Shown: positions 1 through 10,996 of the stretch, piece after piece
How positions within the stretch are numbered: position 1 is the stretch's first letter
Layout: each line of letters opens with the position of its first letter
Assembly: GCF_018873765.1 (NCBI RefSeq)
Contig: NC_057926.1
Span: forward strand, 56,247,378-56,311,377
Source of the DNA: Telopea speciosissima
Lineage: Eukaryota; Streptophyta; Magnoliopsida; Proteales; Proteaceae
Direction: 5' to 3'
DNA length: 64,000 nucleotides
Program-made: the position numbers and the translations under genes
The notes under the pieces: model-generated
What the model saw: only the letters and a program-made list of their open reading frames with translations
Told to the model about the DNA's origin: nothing
Database searches by the model: none

Positions 1-118
1 AACTTACTATTTCCCTCTCATGTAGTTCTCCACATCACCACTAGTGTGGTGTGCAGATTCCCCCAACACTGGAGTCCTCAATAACCCTCTCTCAACTTTT
101 TTTGGGCAAGATATCGTT

Positions 119-351
119 GTTTGGTCGTGTAGTCCCAGCATCAGCGTAGGGCCAATGTGAGTGCATGCAGAAACATCAACATACTGGGTGCTTTTTTTTT
201 TCTCAAGAGGGGGGGAGGGATGACAATTTTGCATGCTCATGTGGTTAGGTGCCGTAGAAGAAGCATCAACATAATTAAGATTTTTTATTTTACTAGGACA
301 GTAATTTCATACGCTCCTATGTTTGGGCACAGGGACTATATGAGCAGGCAA
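119..351. mobile_element. Probable foldback MITE, TTTGGTCGTGTAG family, copy 1
   Basis: Left end TTTGGTCGTGTAGTCCC; the right end near 331-351 is a diverged complement (AGGGACTATATGAGCAGG). A poly-T/G tract sits in the middle. Better copies are at 31190-31332 and 57381-57531. Confidence 0.45.
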
Positions 352-1337
352 CATTTTTTTTTTTTCATTTCTTTAATTGCAAAATGAAATTGGACCAGCC
401 CAAACGAGATTGAGCAATTAAGATCCAAATAATTCCCATTTAAACCAATCCATTTCATTATAACTAATCCACCTGATAGGGTTAGGTTAATCAAAACTGG
501 CTAGATCCAAGCCAACTCAAAATAAATTGAATCATATGGTCAGGTCATTAATCAATCTACTTTCTTGATTTAACTAATTCATAGCATCAAATCATATTGA
601 TAATCATGCGACATAGACACCTTTATTTTCCATAATCAATAGACATATCTAAAATATAGTTAAGGATTTAAGGCTAACTAAACTAAAGAATAAAAAGGTT
701 CCTCTCCTAACGACTCACCAAACTCACATTGTTATAGCTTGGTTTATCCGTCTATTAATGGAGTGGTTTAAGGTCCACATCACAGGAGCTTTCTATTATC
801 ACAAGTAATCTTTCTTCTTTAGTTTAAGAAAAAGGAAAGAAAGGAGAAAGAGTAGACAGAAAAGCAAATCGGAATTCGGAAAAGCTAATGTTAGATTATA
901 AGCCATGTTTGGCACGTAATTCCATGGTTACTCACTCTTCGTTGATTCTTCTGTTTTTTCGGTAGAAAATTCGTTGATTCTTCTTATAAAGAAGAAAGAA
1001 AGAGATTGGGGCAGGTTTTAAAAATCCCGAATCCAAATCCGAATTTGTCCCGGTTGATTTCAATATGGATCATAAAAGTTACGGAATTGGTAAGAATCGA
1101 CCCAATTATACCTTGACCCTAGTTTTTAAAAGGATCAGTTGAGCCAGATCGACCAGAGCTGGGATTGGCCTTGGCGGATTCCAATCCAAATTGAACAATC
1201 CAATCTGATTAAGAAACCGTTGGTTGGGGCATAAAAGGGGTGGTTGTTGCCATCATGGTTTTGATCAGGCTTAACGAATCCCTCCGAATTTCAGGCCACA
1301 CGCCGTTTTCTCCCATTTAGGTAATCAGGCCTCATAG

Positions 1338-1703
1338 GCCAGGGAATGGACATGTTTTTATATTTGGTTGGTCGTTTATCAATCCATAATTGGGTTCTAA
1401 ACAGACAAATTGACTAATCAAGCTATAACAGTCCTTAAACGGGTTATAGTTGTGCTAAATGGGTTTAAATAGGCTAATTAGGATATGCACAGTTGGTTAT
1501 CAGTTATCGGTCGGTCACAGTATTCAGTTAGTCTTGATCAGATGATTGTCAGACCACTATCTCGCATCAAGAATGTCCAGTTATAAATTGATTAGTGCTT
1601 AAACTCAATATGTTTAGTAATCAATCGGACCGACTTTGAGCTTCAATCGATTAACTTAGATCGGATCTACCAAAATGGGCAAACTTTTGACACCCCTAGT
1701 TGC
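1338..1703 (-). mobile_element. hAT-type non-autonomous element, family 1
   Basis: The minus strand starts CTAGGGGTGTCAAAAGT and ends near ACATGTCCATTCCC. Along its length it matches 60873-61187 (shared TAGTGGTC, TGAATACTGTGACCGACCGA and similar blocks). The CTAGGGGTGTCAA terminus is typical of plant hAT elements. Confidence 0.65.
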
Positions 1704-2819
1704 TGATCAGGCGACATAAAGCAGAACCACCACCTTTAATCTTTAATCCTTAAGCCTTAACTCATAAGTCTCAAGTCTTAAGCCTAAAGCCTTGAAACCT
1801 TTATCTCACTAACAAATAGTATAAAGAGGTAATCTTTACTTAGATGATGGGAAAAGCTTGTAGTCTTTTCTTGTTCAAAGAGTAAGCCAGAGGAGGCATA
1901 TGTTTGCACGTAAGGCCTGAACTGGGTTCTAGTCCAAGTATATATGCTATGGTGCATTTCTTGTTCGCTACTTAAAGTGACTTGTGAAGGTTGTTATGGG
2001 GTTATGTACATGGCCTAACAAACACGACGTTGGTGGTGTCATGGTCCACTCCTTAAGCCTATCTTGGATTTTGATCAAATCATTAGTATTAGTATTAGTA
2101 TTACTCAAAATTAATTAACTCAATTAACAAGGGGAGAGGGTTCCCCACAATGTTTGTGTGTAAGGCAAGAGAAATCTATATGCTACATCAATTACGGTGC
2201 GAAAAAATGATATCATCCACATAGAGCCCACATGATCAGAGTAGGAGAGAAAAATGATAAAGAACCTTATGTGATAGGGAAATAATTTCTTGGCATGAAG
2301 GGAAAAATTTTCCCATGTAGTAGTTTAGGCCCAAGAGTCCTCAAAATAGGGTCATCTCATTAAGAACACTCTCAAGAAGCCCTACAAAAGTTGAAGTCCA
2401 TCTTAGGGACCAGACCGGATATTGACTGGTTTAATTGACCCATAAGTTTCAATGAACAACAAGATCATCCCATATGCCAAAGCTAGCAACTTGGGTCAAA
2501 GCTTGGATTAGGACCCCTCTTTTTCTATTTGGTGCTTTGGGTTAGAAGATGACATCACTAATCAAAGTGGAGTAGTGAAGATATTTGGAGTTTAGATCCT
2601 CTATATACCTAATGCTTATATAAATTACACTTGGCAGGTCAAGTGGGGCCCAAAATTTTCCCATAAGTTACCTAACTCACTCTGGTTAATTTTGTTGAAA
2701 ATAAGATCAATTTTATATTATTAAAAATATAAAAAAATAATATAATACAAAGTGAACCATATGATAGATTAGAGCCTATAATTTTCATACATCCAATGAT
2801 CAAAATGGGAAAAATATCA
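1704..2819. other. Spacer, no gene seen
   Basis: AT-rich sequence with stops in all frames. A short ATTAGT repeat occurs at about 2089-2103. Nothing else recognised. Confidence 0.6.
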
Positions 2820-2973
2820 CCTCAATTTGTCTGCCCGTCAATGTCCTCAATTCCCTCTAATAGAGTGAGATGGACCCCACTCCAGGCAATGTGTTAGGGT
2901 AGGGGGTAGGGTGGTCATTTTTACCCTCCTATTAGATGGAATTGAGGAAATTGAGGGGCAGGCAAATTGAGGG
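2820..2973. mobile_element. Foldback element, CCTCAATTCC family
   Basis: Arms of about 40 bp (CTCAATTTGTCTGCCC... and its near-complement ending GGGCAGGCAAATTGAG) enclose a GTAGGGTGGTCATTTTTACC core. A sister copy with similar core and arms is at 58338-58495. Confidence 0.7.
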
Positions 2974-3278
2974 GATAAAGACTTGTCAAAATGAAAGCTT
3001 GAGAGAATTGAGTAAAAGACAGCATAGTGGTCAAGACGACACCTAGACACCCTTTGCTGGAAAGGCACCTTGATCACCTAGGCATTACTTCGGTGTCTTG
3101 TTAGCATCTCCTTGATGTTTAAGTCTCCAACGCATTGGATCGCCTAAACATCGTGACAACTATGATAAAGAGGATCATAACACTATAGAATAGTCTGGTA
3201 GATAAGTTGCTTAGTAAAAGAGGATTCTTAAGGAACCTTAGGGTGGGCTGTTTGGTGGCAGTCATAGCAGGGACTCGA

Positions 3279-3452
3279 ATCCTGTCAATCCGGGCAGTAG
3301 TGTTGCATGTGCAGCACCAGAGATGAGGCGGTGCGCATTTACTACCTTACCCCTGTCCAAACGCCTTACCCAAGCAGGGGTAAGGCGATCAATGCGCACC
3401 GCCTCATCTCTGGTGCCGCACATGCAGCACTGCTGCCTGGATTGACAGGATC
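3279..3452. mobile_element. Foldback element with 60-bp arms
   Basis: Arms 3279-3339 and 3391-3452 are complementary with few mismatches (CCTGTCAATCCGGGCAG near the outside, GAGATGAGGCGGTGCGCATT near the inside). The loop itself contains a second inverted pair, CCTTACCCCTG and CAGGGGTAAGG. Confidence 0.8.
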
Positions 3453-3968
3453 TTTTTCAGTCAAAGCAGGGCCCAATGTGGACTATGTAAGTGTAACCCT
3501 TTTTTTTTTTGGTAAACAGTGTAAGTGTAACCTGATACTGTGTGAACTATGTACATTACCACTAATAAATAGTAGGGAGACTATAGGGCTTCTACAATTG
3601 AATCTAATCTATATGAGTCTAAAAAGAATAGAATTAAAGTGCCTGAAATAAGGGAGGTTGTTCATATTAATCTTTAGTTAGTCATCAATTATCATTCATC
3701 GCCGAAAGAAAATATGCTTTCCTAAGAAAAGAGGAGAAAGGAAAAGTATTTGGGGTTGCTTTTTTGACCGGGAATTAGCTATAAGGTTCACCATCATCTA
3801 TATGGGGACATGAAGCATGAACCTAATGAACTGAGAAGCAGTTTTTGGATGGATAGAGGTTTTGATTTAAGGAATGTATATGGAATTTTAGTAAAATTCC
3901 TTAAATTTCAATAGAAAAATGCGAAAGGAATAAAGTAATGTTTTTAAGATATTAATTAGTATTGTAAA

Positions 3969-4226
3969 GTTTTCATGTTAAAAGTTCGAACTATTAGGTG
4001 GAGGGACTCCCAGGTGTCTAAGCGGTGCTGTAGACTAATTCTAGTACATACTGTGGACACGTGGAAATTGGGAAATCCCGTTTTGACACCATGTACAGTT
4101 TTCATCCTAAAAGTTCGAATTGTTACGTGGAGGGACTCCGAGATGTATAAAGGAGATTGTATGTTGATTAATAGCCGATGTGGAACTAAACTCCCAAAGA
4201 CAATAATTGGTAAGATTTATATTATT
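3969..4226. repeat. 129-bp imperfect tandem duplication
   Basis: GTTTTCAT..TAAAAGTTCGAA followed by GTGGAGGGACTCC recurs with a 129-bp period (units from 3969 and 4098). The later halves have diverged. Confidence 0.6.
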
Positions 4227-4407
4227 TACACAACCATAATTGCAAATTTTTCATTTTATTTTTTAAATTAATTTCATTCCTCTGCGTATCCCATTTTAGT
4301 TGCAACCATATAGAAGTTAGATGAGTTTTCATAGTACATGATTGTCATATTACTCTGTGTTATTCGTGACTTTCAGATGCCTTTGGTTTCTTTATTGGTC
4401 TGAAACT

Positions 4408-4700
4408 ATAAAGCTGAATTTCTAGCTCTTGTGAAAAGAATTTCAATTGCTAAGGAATTGGGGATTTAAGAGCTTTGGATAGAACGTGATTCTATAGCAA
4501 TGACAATAGCTATTTATGGCGGTTTTATTCCATGGAATGTGTATCAAGAATGATCTTTCCTTTGTCCTTATCTATCTTTTACATGGTGGAAACTCTACCA
4601 ATGCTGTAATGGTGATATTGGTACATGGGAGGGTAAACTGGTTAATAAAACCAATGTATCAGTATTTTGAGAGGCAAAATGGCCTAATGTAGTCTAATAC
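4408..4700 (+). pseudogene. RNase H fragment of a dead retroelement
   Basis: The plus strand encodes AEFLALVKRISIAKELGI, a stop, then ELWIERDSIAM, matching the middle of the RVT_3 RNase H domain (glutamate in AEF, aspartate in RDS). Other parts are too decayed to read. Confidence 0.6.
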
Positions 4701-4791
4701 AAATGATCCATAACAATATTGATAATAGTCGAGACCGCTATCCTTCCCTCAATCAAAAATAAAATGTCAATAGTGATTTAGCATTTACAAT

Positions 4792-5433
4792 CATAGTTAA
4801 CAAAAACGCGTTTAAAATGTATTCTCGTTTTTTTACCATTTTAAATGTGTTTTATCATTTGTTTCTCAACTATATAGAAAAAATGGCAAACGACAAGCAT
4901 TCCCGTTTTAAACACATTTAAAATACGTTTCCTTTATTTTGACGTTTTTAATGCAGTATTGTTTGTTATCCACACTAACTCGCTTAACTAACCATATCTC
5001 TCTCTCGAACTTCGATCGACCTGATTCTTTCGCTGATGTAAAGATGAATTGAAGGACTACATTTCTCATGATCCCTTCAACTCAAGGTCAATACACGAAC
5101 CCCGAAATCGAGCTCAAACTGATGTATCTATTGAAAAAGAATTTCTAAAGTGATGCATCTCAACCACCACTCCATGAGTTTGTGTTGACTGTGTTGACAA
5201 CAATGAGCAACACCATAGCCAATTTATATGAGAATAGTGTTTTTTGTTTTTTTTTTTAAATATATATGTTTAAAATTCGTATCATCCATTTTTCGTTTTT
5301 GACCTTTCTCCTTGTTTTCTCTCTCTTTTTTTTTTTTTATCATTTTTTATCGTACCGTCCGAAGTTCTACGCCGTTTAAAACCCATACCGTCCATGTTCA
5401 TATTCTTTGTCATTCCTGTTTTTGCTAACTATG
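4792..5433. mobile_element. Non-autonomous DNA transposon with CATAGTTARCAAAAAC ends
   Basis: Left end CATAGTTAACAAAAACG, right end (complement) CATAGTTAGCAAAAACAGG, interior AT-rich with repeats of ACGCGTTTAAAATG-like and CGTTTTA motifs. Flanking ...ACAAT on both sides may be part of a target duplication. Confidence 0.6.
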
Positions 5434-5552
5434 CTCACAATAGTGAGATAGTGCTTAGGCTGCCATTAATTTTCTATTTCAAAGACCACATATCAAATTA
5501 ATCTCTTGCCTGACCAAATCGATCCAACATAAATAAATAAAATGGGTCTATA

Positions 5553-5708
5553 TTCTTTGTGGGGGAGTGTGGCCCAAGTGTATGCACAAGAACCAATGAG
5601 AGGGCGCGCATTGACATCATAAAAGCGAACTATACACTTTTCATGGGGGGCAAGTTGGTCATTTTGCCTCATGTGTCTAGACATGGTGGTACACTCTCCC
5701 ACAAAAAA
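5553..5708. mobile_element. Foldback MITE, TTTGTGGGGGAGTGT family
   Basis: Left arm TTCTTTGTGGGGGAGTGTGG pairs with the right end TACACTCTCCCACAAAAAA. A related element with the same ends lies at 6684-6830. Confidence 0.7.
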
Positions 5709-6050
5709 CTTTTATCCTAAATAAATTTTAAAAAAAAAAACACCTGAAAAAAATAATGAGATTAAAAACAAAGGAAGCAATCATGCATGCATCCACATTT
5801 GTGGATGAGAAATCTTGCAAAATGCAAATGTATCCCAAACGTCCACTATAAAAACACAAAGAGGAAAGAAAAGAATTAAAAGTAGGGGCGCAGTATGAAA
5901 ATCAATTGAATATCATGAGCCTTTTTTGAGTCCCGATCAGGGGACATCTCACGAGCAAAAGCAAATGTGTTGGGATTATGTCTTTGCCTTTAGTATTCTT
6001 GGCATACATTTTACATTATTCTACAAAAAACGTGTAAAAGGGTTGAAAGC

Positions 6051-6588
6051 TTACAGGGTCAAGTTGGGCCGGGTTTTATAGAACCCCTAATCCAACCCTA
6101 AGTCCTCTTAGCTAGGCCCAGCTCGACCCGACCTTAACTCAGGGCCAGAAGAATCCAACATTGACCCGCCTTCTAGGTCGGGTCGGGCTAACCCTGATTG
6201 GCCCTGATCATGGGAAGGAGAAGGAAATGCATGGGCTGGAACGGACCGAAGAGAAAATTATCAATTTTATGTAAAATAACACCATAATAAAATGTATTAT
6301 ATCACTTATTGTCTTCATATATAATATATTATATAACAAAATGTAGGTGAGGTTTAAAGTTTATAATATATATATTATATCAATATAAATATTAATAGTA
6401 TAACTAAAAATAGGGTTGGGCCGGGCCGAGCCACGCTAAGCCCGAGGCCTCAACCCTAACCTGACCCAACCCTGACTCAGGGCAGAAATTTCCAGCCCTG
6501 ACCCACCCTTAGGGCCAAATATCTCAGCCTAGGCCTTGTTCGGGCTCAGGGTGGGTTCGGGCCGACAGGGCCAAACTTGCACCCCTAA
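6051..6588. mobile_element. hAT-type element rich in GGGTCGGGC motifs
   Basis: The right end reads GGGCCAAACTTGCACCCCTAA, the complement of a TAGGGGTGCAAG terminus, and the left end reads GGGTCAAGTTGGGCCGGG. The two ends are GC-rich and the core (6260-6410) is very AT-rich. Confidence 0.5.
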
Positions 6589-6683
6589 TGTGTACTATGG
6601 TGAAATATTTTTCTTATTCTTAGTTACCATGATTACAACATGGTCATGGATGGTAACAGAATTATTACAAATATGGAGAAAAG

Positions 6684-6830
6684 TTCTTTGTTGGGGGAGT
6701 GTACCATTCACGCTTAGACACAGTGGGGGGGGGGGGGGGGAATGACCGCCCTGCCCCCCCTTCCCCCAAGTTGCTTCAACACCTATTCTCATTGGCCCGT
6801 ACACATGCAGGGGCCACACTCCCCCACAAT
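6684..6830. mobile_element. Foldback MITE, TTTGTGGGGGAGTGT family
   Basis: Left arm TTCTTTGTTGGGGGAGTGTA, right arm CCACACTCCCCCACAA; the interior carries a long G run and GTACACATGCAGGGG. Its right part is included in the tandem block that starts near 6723. Confidence 0.65.
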
Positions 6831-7032
6831 CTCCTTACAAATATATATATGGGATAATGTTTCCTGTGGAGGGGCGGGGGAGCATACCCTCCGCTAGCGT
6901 CCCCTCCCTCTCCTCCCTATGTGAATAACCAATATGCCTCGAGGAGAGAGACATAGAGGGGGCCGTTGGTGGAGGGTAAGTGCCTCCCTCCCCCCCCCCC
7001 CCCCAAAAAAAAAAAAAACAGGAAACAGATTT

Positions 7033-7196
7033 TAATCCTCTCCAATTCCTAAAGTGTGGCAATGCGGTAGTGCTAGGTGGAGATGTTGACACTTGGCAGC
7101 TGCCACATCCAACGGTCCATATGCCAGGTGTCGACATCTCCACCTAGCACTGCCGCATTGCCACACTTCCACAGTTTTAGGAATTGGAGAGGATTA
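7033..7196. mobile_element. MITE, TAATCCTCTCCAATTCC family, copy 1
   Basis: Perfect TAATCCTCTCCAATTCC ends in inverted orientation, with long inner arms (AATGCGG, TAGGTGGAGATGT) folding back. A sister copy in the tandem partner is at 7609-7813, and another is at 28152-28363. Confidence 0.85.
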
Positions 7197-7608
7197 TTTT
7201 CCAACAGGAAACAGTTGGCTTTATATATATGGGAAAAGAACTTTGTGCTTTCGTGCATGCTCCCATTGGCTACAATGCATGCATGGGCCACATTCCCCCA
7301 CAGGAAACACTTTGGGGGGGGGGGGGGGAATGACCGCCCTGCCCCCCCTCCCCCAATTTGCTTCAACACCTATTCTCATTGGCCCGTACACATGCAGGGG
7401 CCACACTCCCCCACAATCTCCTTACAAATATATATGGGATAATGTTTCCTGTGGAGGGGCGGGGGAGCATACCCTCCGCTAGCGTCCCCTCCCTCTCCTC
7501 CCTATGTGAATAACCAATATGCCTCGAGGAGAGAGACATAGAGGGGGCCGTTGGCGGAGGGTAAGTGCCCCCCCCCCCCCCCCAAAAAAAAAAAAAGGAA
7601 ACAGATTT

Positions 7609-7813
7609 TAATCCTCTCCAATTCCTAAAGTGTGGCAATGCGGTAGTGTTAGGTGGAGATGTCGACACCTAGCAGCTGCCACATCCAACGGTCCATATCA
7701 GTCCGAGCAAATTGATATGGACCGTTGGATGCGGCAACTACCAGGTGTCGACATCTCCACCTAGCACTGCCGCATTGCCACACTTCCACAGTTTTAGGAA
7801 TTAGAGAGGATTA
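7609..7813. mobile_element. MITE, TAATCCTCTCCAATTCC family, copy 2
   Basis: Same ends as copy 1. The centre keeps an extra palindromic section around ATATCAGTCCGAGCAAATTGATAT that copy 1 lacks, so copy 1 probably lost its loop. Confidence 0.85.
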
Positions 7814-8075
7814 TTTTCCAACAGGAAACAGTTGCCTTTATATATATGGGAAAAGAACTTTGTGCTTTCGTGCATGCTCCCATTGGCTACAATGCATGCA
7901 TGGGCCACATTCCCCCACAGGAAACACTTGGGTTGGGCATAGCCCAAACTCGAGGGGTGGGTTTGTCTTGGGCTTGGGCTCACCCTCGTAGACCTTGGGT
8001 TGGGTATTACTTGGCTCTGTAAGTCTACTTGGCTTTGTGCTACAGCCCAGCCCAACCAATGCCCACTCCTAATCT

Positions 8076-9894
8076 AATTGTTGTCATATGAAATCACAAA
8101 TGGATCAGTTTTAAGATCACAAAGAACTTGAAACCATACTGCACTTGTCTGTGTAGTTGCAAATCAAAGTCCAAGGTGTGGCTAAAAAAAAAATGAAATC
8201 ATGTCTATCCTATTCTAACCTGCGTATCATGCTCATCTCCATCCAAAATAGCCTTAAGAATACCAAATTGTAAATCAAATGTTTCCAGAAATTGCAATTA
8301 AATCAAGGGATGGTGCCCTGTATCTTATTCTTATGGTAGATTCATATATGACTCAAACTAATCCTAACTTCAGCTTTTTCCCCCCTGTTTTTGAAAGGAG
8401 AAGTTTCAATTAGTGAGGCACCTGTTGGTGTGTCAAGCTGATCAGAAAATCTTGTACAAAAGGATATTGATCATTGTATTTATCACAGATTGTAATTCTT
8501 CTTTATATAATAAAATCTTGGACCAAGTTTTCCTCATCCGCCTAGTGAACATTCAGCCACCATCCTAGGGTTCACAAGCCCCTATTAGGTTTTAGTTTGT
8601 TCCCCAAAATACCCTCCCAAAACCCCTTGTGCGCATCTGAACCCACCTCAGTGAATGGATTCACATTCACCCGTGGCTGAAGGACAACTTGGTCCACAAA
8701 ATCTTCATCTTACCTATCAACAAAAAAAAAAGGGCTTTTGAGCAGAGTAATAAGCTATGGTGTTTTTATTGTGGGTGTGACCTTTTTACTGGTTATTACA
8801 GGACAAACCGATCTCTTGAGTCTTGGTAGATCTTTGTTTTTTTCCTTGATAGTTAGGCACCAAGTAGAGTTGAACTCATGACCTCTTATTTGTGAGGTGT
8901 TGATCCTTAGCTCCTTGCAAACTGAGCAATCTCCTTGGGGTTCGGTAGATCAGTAAAACACGCCGGCAATTAGCATAATAAAATGGGTTCTACGCCCTTG
9001 GCCTGGTTAAAATTAAACAATGGTGGTTCACGCTTGGTGAGCCCAGATCCTGCCAGATCTGTAGATACTATCAGGAATTCACTGAAGGCCCTGTTTGGTT
9101 CAATAGAAAGTGTTAGAAATTATGATAAAGACCATTAATATAATAGAAAATAGCAATTCTTTTAGACAGTAGAAGGAAAGTAAAGTCTTACATAATTTTT
9201 TCTACAAAAATGGGAGGAATTCAGATGAAATTTTAGAGTGTAGTTTTGTTTTGATTTCACTTTGTATTGGAAGATTTTTCATGGGTTGATATCCACTGTG
9301 TAAAATTTTAATCAGATTCATCAGCAGTCATTAGAACTCTCAAACTTGACACAATCATCCTGAAATATAAGCCATTGCTCTTTCATTACCTTAGTTGCCT
9401 AGAAATTATTGGCTGGTGTACATGGTTCATCCATAAGCAGTATAGCGCCCCCCCCAACAAAACACAAAAAATCCTTGTAGATGATTAATTTCATGTCCAA
9501 CCATCCTTTGTGCTTTCAAAGAGCTCCACCTTGTAGCTAGGCTTCTTCTCAAAGCGCATACACATATGCAACTACAGGGACTCCAGACATCCTTGCTGAG
9601 TTACTGTGCGGCCAAAACTTCCCAGCAACTGTTTAGGACATGTCCAGGTTGCGCATATAAACCTCATAGGTGCTTCCGAGTTGCACTTTCTATATATACT
9701 AGTTTAACAATAAATACCAATTCAAATGGCATGTCATGGCAACCTAGCTCAAGCAATCTGAGCACAGCCACCGTGTACCAGGTCGAATGCAATCTGAATC
9801 ATCATCTCCCGTGAGAGCTGCAGCATGATGAACATCATAGGATGTAGTTTCTATAAATATCCCTCCATAACCATGAACAGTTCGTGAAGTTTGA
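8076..9894. other. Spacer with dispersed-repeat pieces
   Basis: No gene seen. At about 8555-8705, sequence including GTTCCCCAAAATACCCTCCC and TTCACCCGTGGCTGAAGG also occurs in related form at 29800-29925, so it is a dispersed repeat. The tRNA-like fragment is annotated separately. Confidence 0.55.
8855..8945 (-). mobile_element. tRNA-like SINE fragment
   Basis: The minus strand reads AAGGAGATTGCTCAGTTTGC (A-box-like) and then AGGTCATGAGTTCAACTC (B-box-like). The arrangement resembles the tRNA-derived head of a SINE. I cannot define its 3' end or target-site duplication. A related piece lies at 59210-59300. Confidence 0.45.
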
Positions 9895-10596
9895 CTTTAC
9901 AGATTGATTTTTGGAGATATTTTCTCATTAATCTGTTTCACCAGAGTTTACCCGAAGCATGGTCTGCAATTGTGTAACATGCCTCGCATGATTCCAGCCC
10001 TTGATTTTCAGATAAATATGCTTTATCAGAAGGGCTGAAAAATTCAATCCAGTCAATATTTGGATACCACCAGGGGCATGGGTCAGCCCATTAGGATTCA
10101 TGAATGAATCTCCAACAGTATACATCATGCCTTCAGCCAAGAAAAAGCTCCACCGCCCAAAAAAAGTTTGACTATAGGACAAGTATTCACACTGAGTCAT
10201 TAGCAATGAAACATAGACAACCATAAATCTTCCATGGGGTAAATGAGTTGCTGTCACAAAAAAGAGCAGGAACATTCCTGCAACCCAGGCAGCAGAAAAA
10301 TTTTGTCCGCCAGCTCCACCCCAGAGCAGAGGCAAATAAACAAATAATAACAGTTAGAAATGGGTGCCACATTTTAGTAGAGTATAACAGAATCTTATCA
10401 ACACCCACCTTTCTTACAGGATCAAAATAAGATAACATGTACATATATATCTTAACTGAAAAAGATATGAGATATTGTTTGACTGAGAAACATGCAGGTT
10501 CTCTCTAGTTGGGTGGAGCAAGTTGAAAAGTAAAAACAAAGACAAAACGGGGACTTACAAACTAATACCAACAATGATAATGTAACTACTTTAAAT

Positions 10597-10640
10597 ACAT
10601 ACATACATACATACATATATATATATACATATATATATTA
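10597..10640. repeat. ACAT/AT microsatellite
   Basis: ACAT units followed by alternating AT in the left copy of duplication A. The right copy has only a short AT-rich stretch at the same place. Confidence 0.8.
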
Positions 10641-10843
10641 GCTAAGATCACAAGAAACTTGATCGATGCAGCTTATGACTTCAATACAAATGCATCTCTG
10701 CGCATCGGGACTCTGGTTAAATAAGGGGCAAGGTAATAAAAATTGTTTTTCAGACTGCTGAATGGCATCACTGAATTCGTCATGTTAGAATTTCCAATTA
10801 AAGTTTTCAATTATACTCTTCAATTATGGTAGAAATAAATATG

Positions 10844-10996
10844 AGCATCCCAGTGCACAAGGCTCCCGTTACTGCAGCGACTGGGAGGGGCAAATGTACG
10901 CAGCCTTACGCCATGTTTCATAGGAGAGGCTATTGCAACCAAAATGTTGCAATAGCGCAACTTAACCGTTGCACCAAGGATCGAGGCTCCCTATAG
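10844..10996 (-). mobile_element. Au-family SINE (diverged) with paralogous empty site
   Basis: On the minus strand the 5' end reads CCTTGGTGCAACGG (Pol III A box of Au SINEs) and the 3' part contains the family's CAGTCGCTGCAGTAACGGG-like stretch. It is shorter and more diverged than the copy near 21.4 kb. The flanks are 14-bp direct repeats, TAGAAATAAATATG (10830-10843) and TAGACATAAATATG (10997-11010). The paralogous site in the right copy near 16930 reads TAGTAGAAATAAATATG without an insert, which defines both ends of the insertion. Confidence 0.8.

Larger units (their letters stand above)
6723..7928. repeat. Tandem duplication of a 0.6-kb MITE-bearing block
   Basis: Unit 1 (about 6723-7312) and unit 2 (about 7313-7928) share AATGACCGCCCTGCCCCCC, CCTCCGCTAGCGTCCCC, ATGCCTCGAGGAGAGAGAC, an internal MITE, and CCCACAGGAAACACTT at the end. 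The offset changes from 588 to 617 bp across the unit because the internal MITE of unit 2 is longer. Confidence 0.85.

Noticed and set aside
9928-10335. 135-residue frame on the minus strand in the left copy of duplication A
   Set aside because: The paralogous sequence at 14978-15190 is in a different frame after a one-base indel, and neither version has family motifs. Likely a shadow frame in duplicated non-coding DNA.
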